Assembly: GCA_015657605.1 (NCBI GenBank)
Contig: JACDQO010000481.1
Span: 1 to 6,389 of the forward strand
DNA from: Limnohabitans sp.
GTDB taxonomy: Bacteria > Pseudomonadota > Gammaproteobacteria > Burkholderiales > Burkholderiaceae_C
Direction of reading: 5' to 3'
DNA length: 6,389 nucleotides
The first letter of the stretch is position 1. Each line of letters opens with the position of its first letter. The notes under the pieces were generated by a model. The model was not told the DNA's origin. It was given only the letters and a program-made list of their open reading frames with translations, and ran no database searches. The translations under genes and the position numbers were made by a program. Positions 1 to 6,389 of this stretch are shown here, in pieces.

Positions 1-531
1 CAGCGCTTGCGTGCCTTCTGACAATGACAGCACCCAACGCTCCCCGGCTTCGGCCCGCACCAGCCACTCTTTGAGTGTCACGGCAGCGTGCACCGTGGGC
101 ACGCGGTTGCGCCCACACTGCTCGGCAGCGGCCACGGCCACGCCTTGCCAATGCGCCAATTTTTTGTCGGCGCGCTCGCCCTTGAGCTTGAGCACACTGC
201 GCTCGGCCACCAAAGGCGTGATGCTGGCCACGCCCAGCTCGGTGGCTTTTTCGACCAGCCAGTCCATGCGCTCGTTGGCGGTGATGCCCACCAGCAGATG
301 CACAGCGCGGGCGGCTTCGCGCTCCACAGCGCGGTGCGCCCCCACCTCCACGTCCACATCGTTGCGGCCCATGCGGGTCACGGTGGCGTCAAACTCGCCG
401 CCTTCGCCGTTGAACAAGGTGATCACATCGCCGGGTTGCGTGCGCAGCACCTGCACATGGCGGGCGGCACCAGCGGGCAGGCTCAGGCTCAGACCGGTGT
501 GCAGCGGCGTGGGGCAATGAAAGCGGGGCAT
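1..531 (-). CDS. rsmE: 16S rRNA (uracil-1498-N3)-methyltransferase RsmE, N-terminal 177 codons (runs off the left edge)
   Basis: RsmE uses S-adenosylmethionine to methylate N3 of U1498 in 16S rRNA, at the decoding site of the 30S subunit in the cytoplasm. Seen: from an ATG at 531-529 the minus strand stays open to base 1. The protein begins MPRFHCPTPL. A PUA-like N-terminal region (about residues 1-70) includes HVQVLRTQPGD and LFNGEGGEF. The start of the SPOUT methyltransferase domain follows, with VGITANERMDWLVEKATELG (residues 81-100) and EQCGRNRVP (137-145), both typical of RsmE. Family members are about 240 residues, so roughly the last 65-70 are missing. These would include the knotted SAM-binding part with its GPEGG-type loop, so catalytic completeness cannot be judged. 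The start lies 6 bases after the amgK stop, with a GGACGG stretch at the end of amgK as a possible ribosome site. This suggests co-transcription with amgK. Confidence 0.9.
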   Translation of the reverse strand, partial: MPRFHCPTPLHTGLSLSLPAGAARHVQVLRTQPGDVITLFNGEGGEFDATVTRMGRNDVDVEVGAHRAVEREAARAVHLLVGITANERMDWLVEKATELGVASITPLVAERSVLKLKGERADKKLAHWQGVAVAAAEQCGRNRVPTVHAAVTLKEWLVRAEAGERWVLSLSEGTQAL

Positions 532-537
532 GGATGC

Positions 538-1647
538 TTACATCCGTCCGTAGGCAAAACCAACCTGGGGGGTGGTGCCTTCGATCTCGTCGATCAATTT
601 CAGCAGCGGGCCCAGTTCGCGGTAACGGTCGCAGGTGCTGCGGATGTAATGGATGAAACGAGGCGCATCAGCCAGGTATTTGGGTTTGCCGTCGCGCAGG
701 GTCAGGCGGGCAAAGATACCGGCCACTTTCAGGTGGCGTTGCAGGCCCATCCACTCGACGGCGCGGTAAAACGCGCCAAAGTCGCTGTGCCAGTCTTCAA
801 AGTCCATCAGACCCGCCTTGCGGGCTTTTTCCCAGTAGCGGATGGTGATGTCGAGCACGAAGTCCTCATCCCAGGTGAGGAAAGCGTCGCGCATCAGGCT
901 GGCGATGTCGTAGCTGATGGGGCCGTAGACAGCGTCCTGGAAGTCCAGCACACCGAGTTGCGCACTGGAACCATGAGGCATCATCAGATTGCGGGGCATG
1001 AAGTCCCGGTGCACATACACGCTGGGCGCGGCCAGGTTGCGCTGGACGATCAGGGCGAAGGCCTTGTCGAACACCTCGCGCTGCGCGCTTTGCAGTTGCA
1101 CGCCCCGGTGTTGGGCCAAATACCAGTCGGGAAACAGGCTGAGCTCTCTGTTGAGGAGGGCTGCGTCATACGGGGGCAGGACGCCGGGGCGCGATGCCAG
1201 TTGCCACTGCACCAGTGTGTCGACCGCCTGCATGTAAAGGCCGTGGTTGGCCTGGGGGCGCTCGGCGTCGATGGCCGACATCATGGTGGCGTCGCCCAAG
1301 TCCGTCAAAAGCATGAAACCGTGGGCTTCGTGCCAATCCAGCACCTCAGGGGCGTTCAGGCCCGCCGACTTCATCAAGGCGGCGATGCGCACGAAGGGCT
1401 CCGAGTTTTCCTTGTCGGGGGGCGCGTCCATGACGATGCGACTTTCGCCCTGCGCTGTGTCTACACGCAGGTAGCGCCGAAAGCTGGCGTCAGCCGATGC
1501 AATCCGCAAGCTGTGAGGCAAAAGGCCCTGGTCGTTTGCCCTTTCAGACAACCAAGCAGCACATGCTGCTTGCCGTATCGGATCGGCCCAAGTGACTTGA
1601 AAATCGACCGTTGTGGAGTGTGTGGAGTGGCTCATGGATAATCCCAT
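538..1647 (-). CDS. amgK: AmgK-type N-acetylmuramate/N-acetylglucosamine kinase (aminoglycoside phosphotransferase fold)
   Basis: AmgK phosphorylates the anomeric C1 hydroxyl of MurNAc (and GlcNAc) using ATP in the cytoplasm. MurU then makes UDP-MurNAc, recycling peptidoglycan while bypassing de novo synthesis and fosfomycin-sensitive MurA. Seen: an intact 369-codon frame with the APH/choline-kinase fold. An N-lobe stretch ASFRRYLRV lies at residues 54-62, the catalytic loop HRDFMPRNLM at 213-222 (Asp215 catalytic, Asn220 metal ligand), and the metal-binding LDFQDAVYGPISYD at 234-247. The C-terminal part has WEKARKAGL and an aromatic-rich helical region. The first ATG is at 1647, but the in-frame ATG at 1635 (MSHSTHS) is a good alternative because GGGATT lies just before it; that gives 365 residues. 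P. putida AmgK is somewhat shorter (about 340). The gene is divergent from lptD and 6 bases upstream of rsmE. murU is not next to it here. The family also covers other small-molecule kinases; the substrate is inferred from sequence type and from adjacency to lptD. Confidence 0.82.
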   Translation of the reverse strand: MGLSMSHSTHSTTVDFQVTWADPIRQAACAAWLSERANDQGLLPHSLRIASADASFRRYLRVDTAQGESRIVMDAPPDKENSEPFVRIAALMKSAGLNAPEVLDWHEAHGFMLLTDLGDATMMSAIDAERPQANHGLYMQAVDTLVQWQLASRPGVLPPYDAALLNRELSLFPDWYLAQHRGVQLQSAQREVFDKAFALIVQRNLAAPSVYVHRDFMPRNLMMPHGSSAQLGVLDFQDAVYGPISYDIASLMRDAFLTWDEDFVLDITIRYWEKARKAGLMDFEDWHSDFGAFYRAVEWMGLQRHLKVAGIFARLTLRDGKPKYLADAPRFIHYIRSTCDRYRELGPLLKLIDEIEGTTPQVGFAYGRM

Positions 1648-1730
1648 TTTACAAAGTCAAAATCTCACCACTTTGTTCACCCAGTGCGCCTTGCCCAATC
1701 CAGTTGATCCTTGTGAGCTGCCCCCCCAAG
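1636..1730. promoter_or_regulatory. Divergent amgK/lptD intergenic region, presumed to hold both promoters
   Basis: About 95 bases separate the likely amgK start (1635) from the earliest well-supported lptD start (TTG at 1731). The two genes point away from each other, so both promoters should lie here or just inside the genes. I see no convincing sigma-70 pair. On the minus strand a TAAAAT close to the amgK start resembles a -10 box but lacks a -35 at proper spacing. On the plus strand TTTACA resembles a -35 without a good -10 following. I find no copy of the E. coli-type sigma-E -35 GAACTT, although lptD/surA are sigma-E targets in E. coli. A run of seven C lies at 1721-1727. The regulatory role is inferred from gene layout only. 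Confidence 0.3.
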
Positions 1731-4107
1731 TTGAGTCCAGAAGACTGCTTTTTTGCCTTGAAACGTGCAGGCATGGGTGTGGGTGTGCTGTGGATCCTGC
1801 AGGGCGCAGCGCAGGCCCAATCTGAACCTCTTTTGCTGCGCAGCAGTCCTTTGCTGGAAGAGCGCATTTCACCTCGCCAGGGCAAAGAAGGCGCCATTTA
1901 TGTCTCCGGACAGCGCTTGATCATTCAGCCAGACCTGAACACGGTCATCGAGGGGCAGGCTCGCCTGCGTAAACCCGGTTTGAGCCTGCGGGCCGATCGC
2001 ATGGTGTATGACCAAAGTCAAGACGTGTTGGAAGCTTTTGGCAGCATTCAACTCAACAGAGCTGGGAGTCAATTCCAAGGATCGGAACTGAGGCTGCAAG
2101 TCGACAGTTTTCAAGGTGCCTTGAACAAGCCCACCTATGAAATTTTTGGCAATGGTGCGCACGGCACAGCCTCACAGCTGGAATTCATCGATCCGTCCCG
2201 CGCCCTTGTGCACCAGGCCACCTACACCACTTGCCGCAGAACGCCTGGCCCAGATTGGTTGCCGTCATGGTTGCTCAAAGCCACCCGCATGAGCATTGAC
2301 GACGAAGAATCGACCGTGAAGCAGAAGGGGTCAAAGTCCGATTTCAGAACCTTCCTGAAGTCTCGATCCCTGCGGTCAGCTTTCCATTGACAGACGATCG
2401 GCGTTCGGGGTTTTTGCCGCCCATTGTTGGGGTCACGACACGCAATGGCGCTGAAATCGCTCAGCCTTATTACTTTGACATCGCACCCAACCGCGATGCC
2501 ACGGTGACCACACACGTCATGAGCAAACGCGGTATCGCTGTGGACACCGAGTTTCGTTACCTGGAAAAGGATTACAAGGGCCAAACCCGTTTGAATTTGA
2601 TGCCGTCAGACACCTTGAGCGATCAAGCCCGTTGGGGTTTATCCAGTCAACACAGTGGCATCATCGACACGGGCATTGAGCGCATCGGCTCGCTCGGCCT
2701 TGGCTTGAACTTGAACCGCGTCAGTGACGACAACTACTGGCGAGATTTTCGGCGCACGGGCTTGGTGCTGACACAACGTTTGCATGCCTTCGACCGGCGT
2801 TTTAAGTTGGGGGGCGCGGTGCTTTCAACATGACGGCTCAGGTTCAGCGCTGGCAAACATTGCAGGACATCAACGCCACGATTTTGCCCCCTTACGACCG
2901 CACACCCCAGATCGGGATGTCTTACGGCCAATGGCAAGCCAATGGCTTGGATTGGTCTGTTCGAGGCGACACGACCCGATTCGAAGCGGACTTCAGCCGC
3001 GTTCCCAATATGGTGGCCCAAAATGGTGAGCGCAGCTTTGTGCAAGCCCAGGTCAGTCGCCCCTGGATCCGGCCATGGGGGTTTTTCACGCCCAAGCTTC
3101 AGTTGCACGCCACGCGTTACCAACTCGACCAAGCCATGAACAATGGCTCCAATTCTGCCAATCGTGTCCTGCCCACTTACTCGCTGGACTCAGGCTTGGT
3201 GTTTGAGCGAGCAGCGCAGTGGTTCGGTCGGTCTGTGGCCCAGACTTTGGAGCCCCGCGCCTTTTTTGCCAAAACACCTTACAAAGACCAAAGCATGCTG
3301 CCGGTCTATGACAGTGGCGTCACCGACTTCAATTTGTCCACCATCTACAGTGAAAACACTTTTGTGGGCAATGACCGTTTGATTGACAACGATGCATTGA
3401 CACTGGGCGTGACCAGCCGATTTTTTGATGCCAACAATGGGGCTGAATTGTTGCGCTTGGGCGTTGCCCAACGCATCCGTTTTTCTGATCAACGCGTATT
3501 GCTGAACAACCAGCCTGGGGCCTCTGCGGGTTTGAGCGACCTGTTGGTGGGCGCCGGTGTCCGCTGGGACAACCGTTGGGCCTTGGACAACACGGTCCAA
3601 ATCAACAACCAAACCAATGACATCAGCCGCAACACCCTTCAGCTGCGTTACTACCCCAGCCCTTATCGTGTCTTGAATGCCGCTTACCGCTTGAATCGCG
3701 GCGTCAGTGAACAACTTGATCTGGGCTGGCAATGGCCTTTGAGCGATTTGATAGGACGCTCCAACTCTGCTGCCGAGTCCGCCTGGACCCGCTCTCCTGG
3801 CCAGGGCCTAGGGCCTGACCGCTGGTTCACGGTGGGCCGCATGAACTTCAGCATGAGCGAGGGCCGCATGGTGGAAAGCCTGATGGGTCTTGAATATGAT
3901 GCCGGCTGTTGGATTGGCCGCATTGTTTTTGAACGCAATCAACGGTCCATTGCGACATCCAATACCCGTTTGCTGTTCCAATTGGAGTTGATTGGTTTGG
4001 CCCGCATCGGCTCTAGCCCTCTGGCCGCACTTCGCAACAACATCCCACGTTATCAAGATTTGCGTGACAACCCTTTGCAACCGAGCCGTTTTCAGAACTA
4101 TGAATAA
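1731..4107 (+). CDS. lptD: LPS-assembly protein LptD (outer-membrane translocon), reading frame interrupted by indels
   Basis: LptD, with the lipoprotein LptE, inserts lipopolysaccharide into the outer leaflet of the outer membrane. Seen: three overlapping open segments in successive frames, to 2390, 2387-2833 and 2830-4107, together make one LptD of about 780-790 residues, the usual length. Order: a signal peptide ending GAAQAQ; the LptA/OstA-like periplasmic jellyroll (about 1890-2210, with VIEGQARLRKPGLSLRADRM and YTTCRR); the conserved barrel entry FPLTDDRRSGFLPP and PYYFDIAPNRDATVT; then beta-barrel strands to FQNYE. The mature protein has only two cysteines, YTTC and DAGCW, matching the C173-C725 pair of E. 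coli. The start is uncertain. TTG at 1731 gives a signal peptide with a basic KR before the hydrophobic stretch. ATG at 1773 leaves no positive charge. Neither has a clear ribosome site. The frame shifts near 2300-2320 and between about 2780 and 2815. As written the product stops after the jellyroll, but sequence quality is the likelier cause than gene decay. The end overlaps surA by 8 bases. Confidence 0.88.
2300..2320 (+). other. Frameshift site 1 in lptD (apparent loss of one base)
   Basis: Upstream the frame reads RMSIDDEEST and then degenerates to a stop at 2390. Downstream, the frame one base earlier reads EAEGVKVRFQNLPEV and then FPLTDDRRSGFLPP, which is typical LptD. Adding one base near ACCGTGAA (2313-2320), for example a second G, joins the two halves as EESTGEAEGV. 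The exact missing base cannot be fixed from sequence alone. There is no homopolymer or slippery heptamer here. Confidence 0.8.
2780..2815 (+). other. Frameshift site 2 in lptD (probably two nearby +1 shifts)
   Basis: The frame running up to TGLVLTQRL leaves the family pattern after about 2782 and hits a stop at 2833. The frame entered by 2830 reads FNMTAQVQRWQTLQD. In between, the third frame reads LPSTGVLSWG. Dropping one base at about 2784 and one G from the run of six G at 2809-2814 gives LTQRLLPSTGVLSWGRGAF followed by NMTAQVQRWQ, which looks like continuous barrel strands. A single missing base near 2829 would also restore the frame (VLST then MTAQ) but gives a less LptD-like join. Confidence 0.65.
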
Positions 4108-5442
4108 ACCTTTCTTTAGTCGCAGTTTGTTTTGGCCGAAGTGTTCGTTGTTTTTGGCCGCATTCGTTTGGGCTCCCTTATCGGTGTTGGCTCAACCCAG
4201 CGCCCTGCCCATTCGTTCAGCCGACTTTGTGGTGGCGGTGGTCAATTCGGAGCCCATCACCAACCAGGAAGTTCAGGCCTTGAGTCTTCGCTTGCAAAGA
4301 GATGCACGAGCACAAGGTCTTGGCACAACTCTTTCTGAGATCAAGAAGCTCGCCCTTGAGCAATTGATCAACGATAAAGTTCAAATCCAACAAGCTGCTT
4401 CTTTGGGCGTTGTGGTGGACGAAGCCGCCATCAACCAAGCCGAATCGTCTGTGGCCAGCAACAACCAGTTGAGCGTTGAAGCGCTTCGTGCACGACTTCA
4501 GCAAGACGGTCTCTCAGTCAACAGTTTTCGCGAGCAATTGCGGCAACAACTGCTGCTCACGCGTGTGCGCGAACGTGAAGTCGACAACCGGATTCGCATT
4601 TCTGATTCAGAGATCAACCAGTTTCTGAATGAGCAAATTCAGCGTCAAGCGACCAAAATTTCCTCGGATGTTAATTTGGCGATGATTCTGATTGGTGTCC
4701 CTGAAAACAGCACACCGGATCAAATCAAAATTTTGGAAGACAGGGCGCAATCGGCTCTTACTCGCGCTCGCAATGGCGAAGATTTTGCATCTTTGGCAGC
4801 CGCTTTTTCAACCACGCCTGACCGCGGTGCCAATGGGGGTGCCATGGGTCTTCGCCCCTTGGACCGCTACCCTGAATTATTTGTTCAAGCCACTTCCGCT
4901 TTGCCAGTTGGGGGTATTTCAAACCTTGTGCGCTCGGGTGCCGGCTTTCATATTTTGAAAGTGCTTCAACGGCAATCACCACCAACCACCTTGTTGGTCA
5001 CCCAAACCCGCGCCCGACATATTTTGCTTCGCCCCAGCGCGCAACTTTCCCAGGCACAAGCCATGGAACAACTGGGCTCTGTGCGTCGCGAGATCTTGTC
5101 TGGTAAAGCAGATTTTGCGGAGGTTGCCAGAAGAATTTCTCAAGACGGCAGCGCCCCACAGGGGGTGATCTTGGTTGGGCCAATCCTGGCATGTTTGTCC
5201 CTGAGTTTGAGCAAACCATGAACCAATTGCGCCCCGGTCAGTTGGCCGAGCCTTTGGTTTCCCGGTTTGGCGTGCATTTGATTGAAGTCACTGAACGACG
5301 CGACGCCCCCATGACCGATGCCGAACAACGCAGCTTGGCAAGGAATGTCTTAAGAGAGGGCAAACTGGAAGAGGCTTATGCCTCATGGGTTCAAGACATC
5401 CGTGGCAAAGCTTTCATCGAGATGCGGGAATCTCCGCAATGA
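4100..5442 (+). CDS. surA: Periplasmic chaperone and peptidyl-prolyl isomerase SurA, frame interrupted at 5161-5165
   Basis: SurA escorts unfolded outer-membrane proteins, LptD among them, across the periplasm to the BAM complex. Seen: the ATG at 4100 (MNKPFF) lies inside the end of lptD and gives a signal peptide with Lys/Arg, a hydrophobic core and a likely cut after SVLA at residue 31. The SurA N-domain spans about residues 41-160 ([18 protein letters not shown]). Parvulin domain 1 spans about 190-291 ([25 protein letters not shown]). Parvulin domain 2 starts near 301 with ARHILL. At Q354 the frame breaks and would stop at 5221 (373 residues). In the neighbouring frame the expected sequence continues: [18 protein letters not shown], then [12 protein letters not shown] and the C-terminal helix ending MRESPQ. 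The restored length is 447 residues, close to the family norm (428 in E. coli). If the shift is real, half of parvulin domain 2 and the C-terminal segment, which packs with the N-domain in SurA, are lost. The stop overlaps the rsmA start by 4 bases. Confidence 0.92.
5161..5165 (+). other. Frameshift site in surA at a run of five G
   Basis: The reading CAG GGG GTG ATC (Q G V I) departs from the family pattern. Six G instead of five would read Q G G D L G W, the conserved parvulin sequence. A one-base slip back on the GGG codon would give the same result without any sequence change. The run length is exactly where homopolymer miscalls occur. Confidence 0.85.
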
Positions 5443-6266
5443 AGCACATCGCCCGCAAACGGTTTGGCCAACATTTTTTGACCGATGCGGCCATCATTGA
5501 TGGCATTGTGGACGGCATCCACCCGCTTGCGGGTCAATGGATGGTTGAGATCGGTCCGGGTTTGGCGGCCTTGACACAACCTTTGGTTGAGCGCCTTGGG
5601 CATCTGACGGTGATTGAGTTGGATCGGGACCTTGCTGTTCGTTTGCGTGAGCACCCTCATTTGACCGTCATCGAGTCAGACGTGTTGAAAGTTGATTTCA
5701 AAGCTTTGCGCGCCACCTTGGATGCAGAATCGAGGTCTACAACATCTGATCCCAAGACAACCCCAACGGGCGGCAAACTGCGGGTGGTCGGCAATCTTCC
5801 TTACAACATCTCGACACCGATCCTTTTTCATTTGCTTGACCACGTCGATGTGATCGCGGACCAGCATTTCATGCTTCAAAAAGAAGTGATCGATCGGATG
5901 GTGGCTTCGCCTTGCACCTCGGATTACAGCCGTCTCTCCGTGATGCTCCAGTGGCGGTATGCGATGGAGAATATTTTGTTTGTTCCACCCAGCAGCTTTG
6001 ATCCTCCACCCAGAGTGGACAGCGCAATTGTTCGCATGTTGCCGCTGTCCGCGCCACCCAATTTGGACGTGAAGACCCTTTCAACGCTGGTGCAGGTGGC
6101 TTTCAGTCAACGCCGCAAGATCTTGCGCAACACCTTGGGGCGTTGGTTGGACGAGCAGGCGTTCAGCGGTCATTTTGATCTTCAGCGTCGCGCTGAAGAA
6201 GTGCCTGTGGCTGAATATGTTCAGCTTGTCCAATCTCTCACGATTGCTGATCCAACAACACTTTGA
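5439..6266 (+). CDS. rsmA: 16S rRNA dimethyladenosine transferase RsmA (KsgA)
   Basis: RsmA dimethylates the adjacent adenines A1518 and A1519 near the 3' end of 16S rRNA, using four S-adenosylmethionine, late in 30S assembly. Seen: an intact 275-residue protein (273 in E. coli) with the family signatures in order. These are [11 protein letters not shown] (residues 6-16), SAM-binding motif [12 protein letters not shown] (36-46), acidic VIELDRDL (58-65), the catalytic NLPYNIS motif (119-125), LQKEVIDRM (146-154), and [13 protein letters not shown] (187-199) leading into the C-terminal helical domain. The start at 5439 is chosen because [14 protein letters not shown] matches family N-termini. 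The longer frame from 5385 adds 18 residues that merely read the end of surA. The ATGA overlap with the surA stop suggests translational coupling, and there is no strong ribosome site. Motif I has Ala where many homologues have a further Gly (GPGLA), which I regard as ordinary variation. pdxA, which lies between surA and rsmA in E. coli, is absent. A terminator begins 17 bases after the stop. Confidence 0.97.
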   Translation: MKHIARKRFGQHFLTDAAIIDGIVDGIHPLAGQWMVEIGPGLAALTQPLVERLGHLTVIELDRDLAVRLREHPHLTVIESDVLKVDFKALRATLDAESRSTTSDPKTTPTGGKLRVVGNLPYNISTPILFHLLDHVDVIADQHFMLQKEVIDRMVASPCTSDYSRLSVMLQWRYAMENILFVPPSSFDPPPRVDSAIVRMLPLSAPPNLDVKTLSTLVQVAFSQRRKILRNTLGRWLDEQAFSGHFDLQRRAEEVPVAEYVQLVQSLTIADPTTL

Positions 6267-6282
6267 AGCAATTTGCAGACGC

Positions 6283-6310
6283 AAAAAAGCCCTCTTGAGA
6301 GGGCTTTTTT
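6283..6310. terminator. Bidirectional rho-independent terminator between rsmA and tRNA-fMet
   Basis: A perfect 6-bp G/C-rich stem, GCCCTC (6289-6294) with GAGGGC (6299-6304), closes a TTGA loop. It is flanked by six A on the left and six T on the right. It therefore presents a stem plus T-tract in both directions. It ends the lptD-surA-rsmA transcript 17 bases after the rsmA stop, and the tRNA transcript arriving from the other strand 24 bases past its CCA end. Confidence 0.93.
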
Positions 6311-6313
6311 ACA

Positions 6314-6330
6314 TTCAAAACCAATTTGAA
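6314..6330. repeat. Short inverted repeat between the terminator and the tRNA
   Basis: TTCAAA (6314-6319) and TTTGAA (6325-6330) form a 6-bp A/T-rich inverted repeat around ACCAA. It sits in the tRNA-fMet 3' trailer (minus strand), just before the terminator. It may fold in the precursor, but a weak stem like this also arises by chance. No function is claimed. Confidence 0.35.
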
Positions 6331-6334
6331 CATT

Positions 6335-6389
6335 TGGTTGCGGGGGCCGGATTTGAACCAACGACCTTTGGGTTATGAGCCCAACGAGC
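6335..6389 (-). tRNA. Initiator tRNA-fMet (CAT anticodon), 3' part, cut by the right edge
   Basis: This tRNA delivers formyl-methionine to the ribosomal P site for translation initiation. On the minus strand the last 55 bases are visible: the end of the D-arm, the anticodon arm, variable loop, T-arm, acceptor 3' strand and an encoded CCA (6337-6335). The anticodon CAT is at 6377-6375. The anticodon stem TTGGG/CCCAA carries three consecutive G:C pairs next to the loop, the mark of initiator tRNA. Position 72 is A (CCCCGCA followed by ACCA), fitting the unpaired 1-72 position of initiators. The T-stem GTTGG/CCGGC has two adjacent T-G wobble pairs. The acceptor 5' strand and most of the D-arm lie beyond the window. 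The layout closely matches the E. coli fMet tRNA as I remember it. Confidence 0.95.

Noticed and set aside
78..359. A 93-codon minus-strand frame very rich in Trp, Pro and Ser
   Set aside because: It lies inside rsmE in another frame; the rsmE frame through the same bases gives clear conserved motifs.
88..1641. A 517-codon open frame on the plus strand covering rsmE and amgK
   Set aside because: It is antisense to two recognisable minus-strand genes, spans both of them and the gap, is rich in His/Gly/Ala as expected from a GC-biased shadow frame, and shows no family motif.
1613..1825. A plus-strand frame with ATG at 1634 (MDNPILQSQN) as a possible N-terminus of lptD joined through the C7 run
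   Set aside because: It would begin on top of the amgK start, leaving no space for either promoter, and has no signal-peptide character.
2784..3029. A separate small gene starting at 2784 in the middle of lptD
   Set aside because: Its first ten or so codons are the missing link of the lptD frame; the remainder is an out-of-frame shadow of lptD.
3190..3732. A 180-codon minus-strand frame within lptD
   Set aside because: It is antisense to conserved barrel-coding sequence, with no recognisable motif or ribosome site; treated as a shadow.
5161..5175. Programmed -1 ribosomal frameshifting in surA
   Set aside because: There is no canonical slippery heptamer, stimulatory stem or internal ribosome-site-like element, and SurA homologues are encoded in one frame; kept only as a remote alternative to a miscalled G run.
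6175..6378. A plus-strand frame ending AGAGFEPTTFGL
   Set aside because: This peptide is the familiar artefact of translating the reverse complement of a tRNA T-arm; the frame also overlaps rsmA and crosses the terminator.

Overview
The window reads as a core chromosomal segment from a betaproteobacterium, most likely Burkholderiales and perhaps Comamonadaceae-like (Limnohabitans, Rhodoferax or Polaromonas relatives). This rests on the style of the proteins and on the gene order: a sugar-kinase gene divergent from lptD, followed by surA and rsmA with no pdxA between them. The placement comes from recognising protein families, not from a database search. I see no phage, transposon, CRISPR array or defence genes.

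Minus-strand block (1-1647): amgK, a cell-wall sugar kinase for peptidoglycan recycling, is followed after 6 bases by the first 177 codons of rsmE, the 16S rRNA m3U1498 methyltransferase, which runs off the left edge. The pair looks co-transcribed. Between amgK and lptD lies a short divergent spacer that must hold both promoters, but I see no convincing hexamers in it.

Plus-strand block (about 1731-6266): lptD (outer-membrane LPS translocon), surA (periplasmic chaperone/prolyl isomerase) and rsmA (16S rRNA dimethyladenosine methyltransferase) are packed into one operon with overlapping ends (8 bases lptD/surA, 4 bases surA/rsmA). LptD is one of the main clients of SurA in E. coli, so the first two genes encode a chaperone and its substrate. 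A strong symmetrical terminator (6283-6310) closes the operon. It also serves the convergent initiator tRNA-fMet gene, whose last 55 bases sit on the minus strand at the right edge.

The main anomaly is that lptD and surA do not read through as given. lptD changes frame near 2300-2320 and again between about 2780 and 2815, where two closely spaced +1 shifts fit best. surA changes frame at a run of five G at 5161-5165. In each case conserved protein sequence resumes at once in another frame. LptD is normally essential, and rsmE, amgK and rsmA are intact, so indel errors in the read or assembly are the simplest explanation. I did not find a new biological system here.
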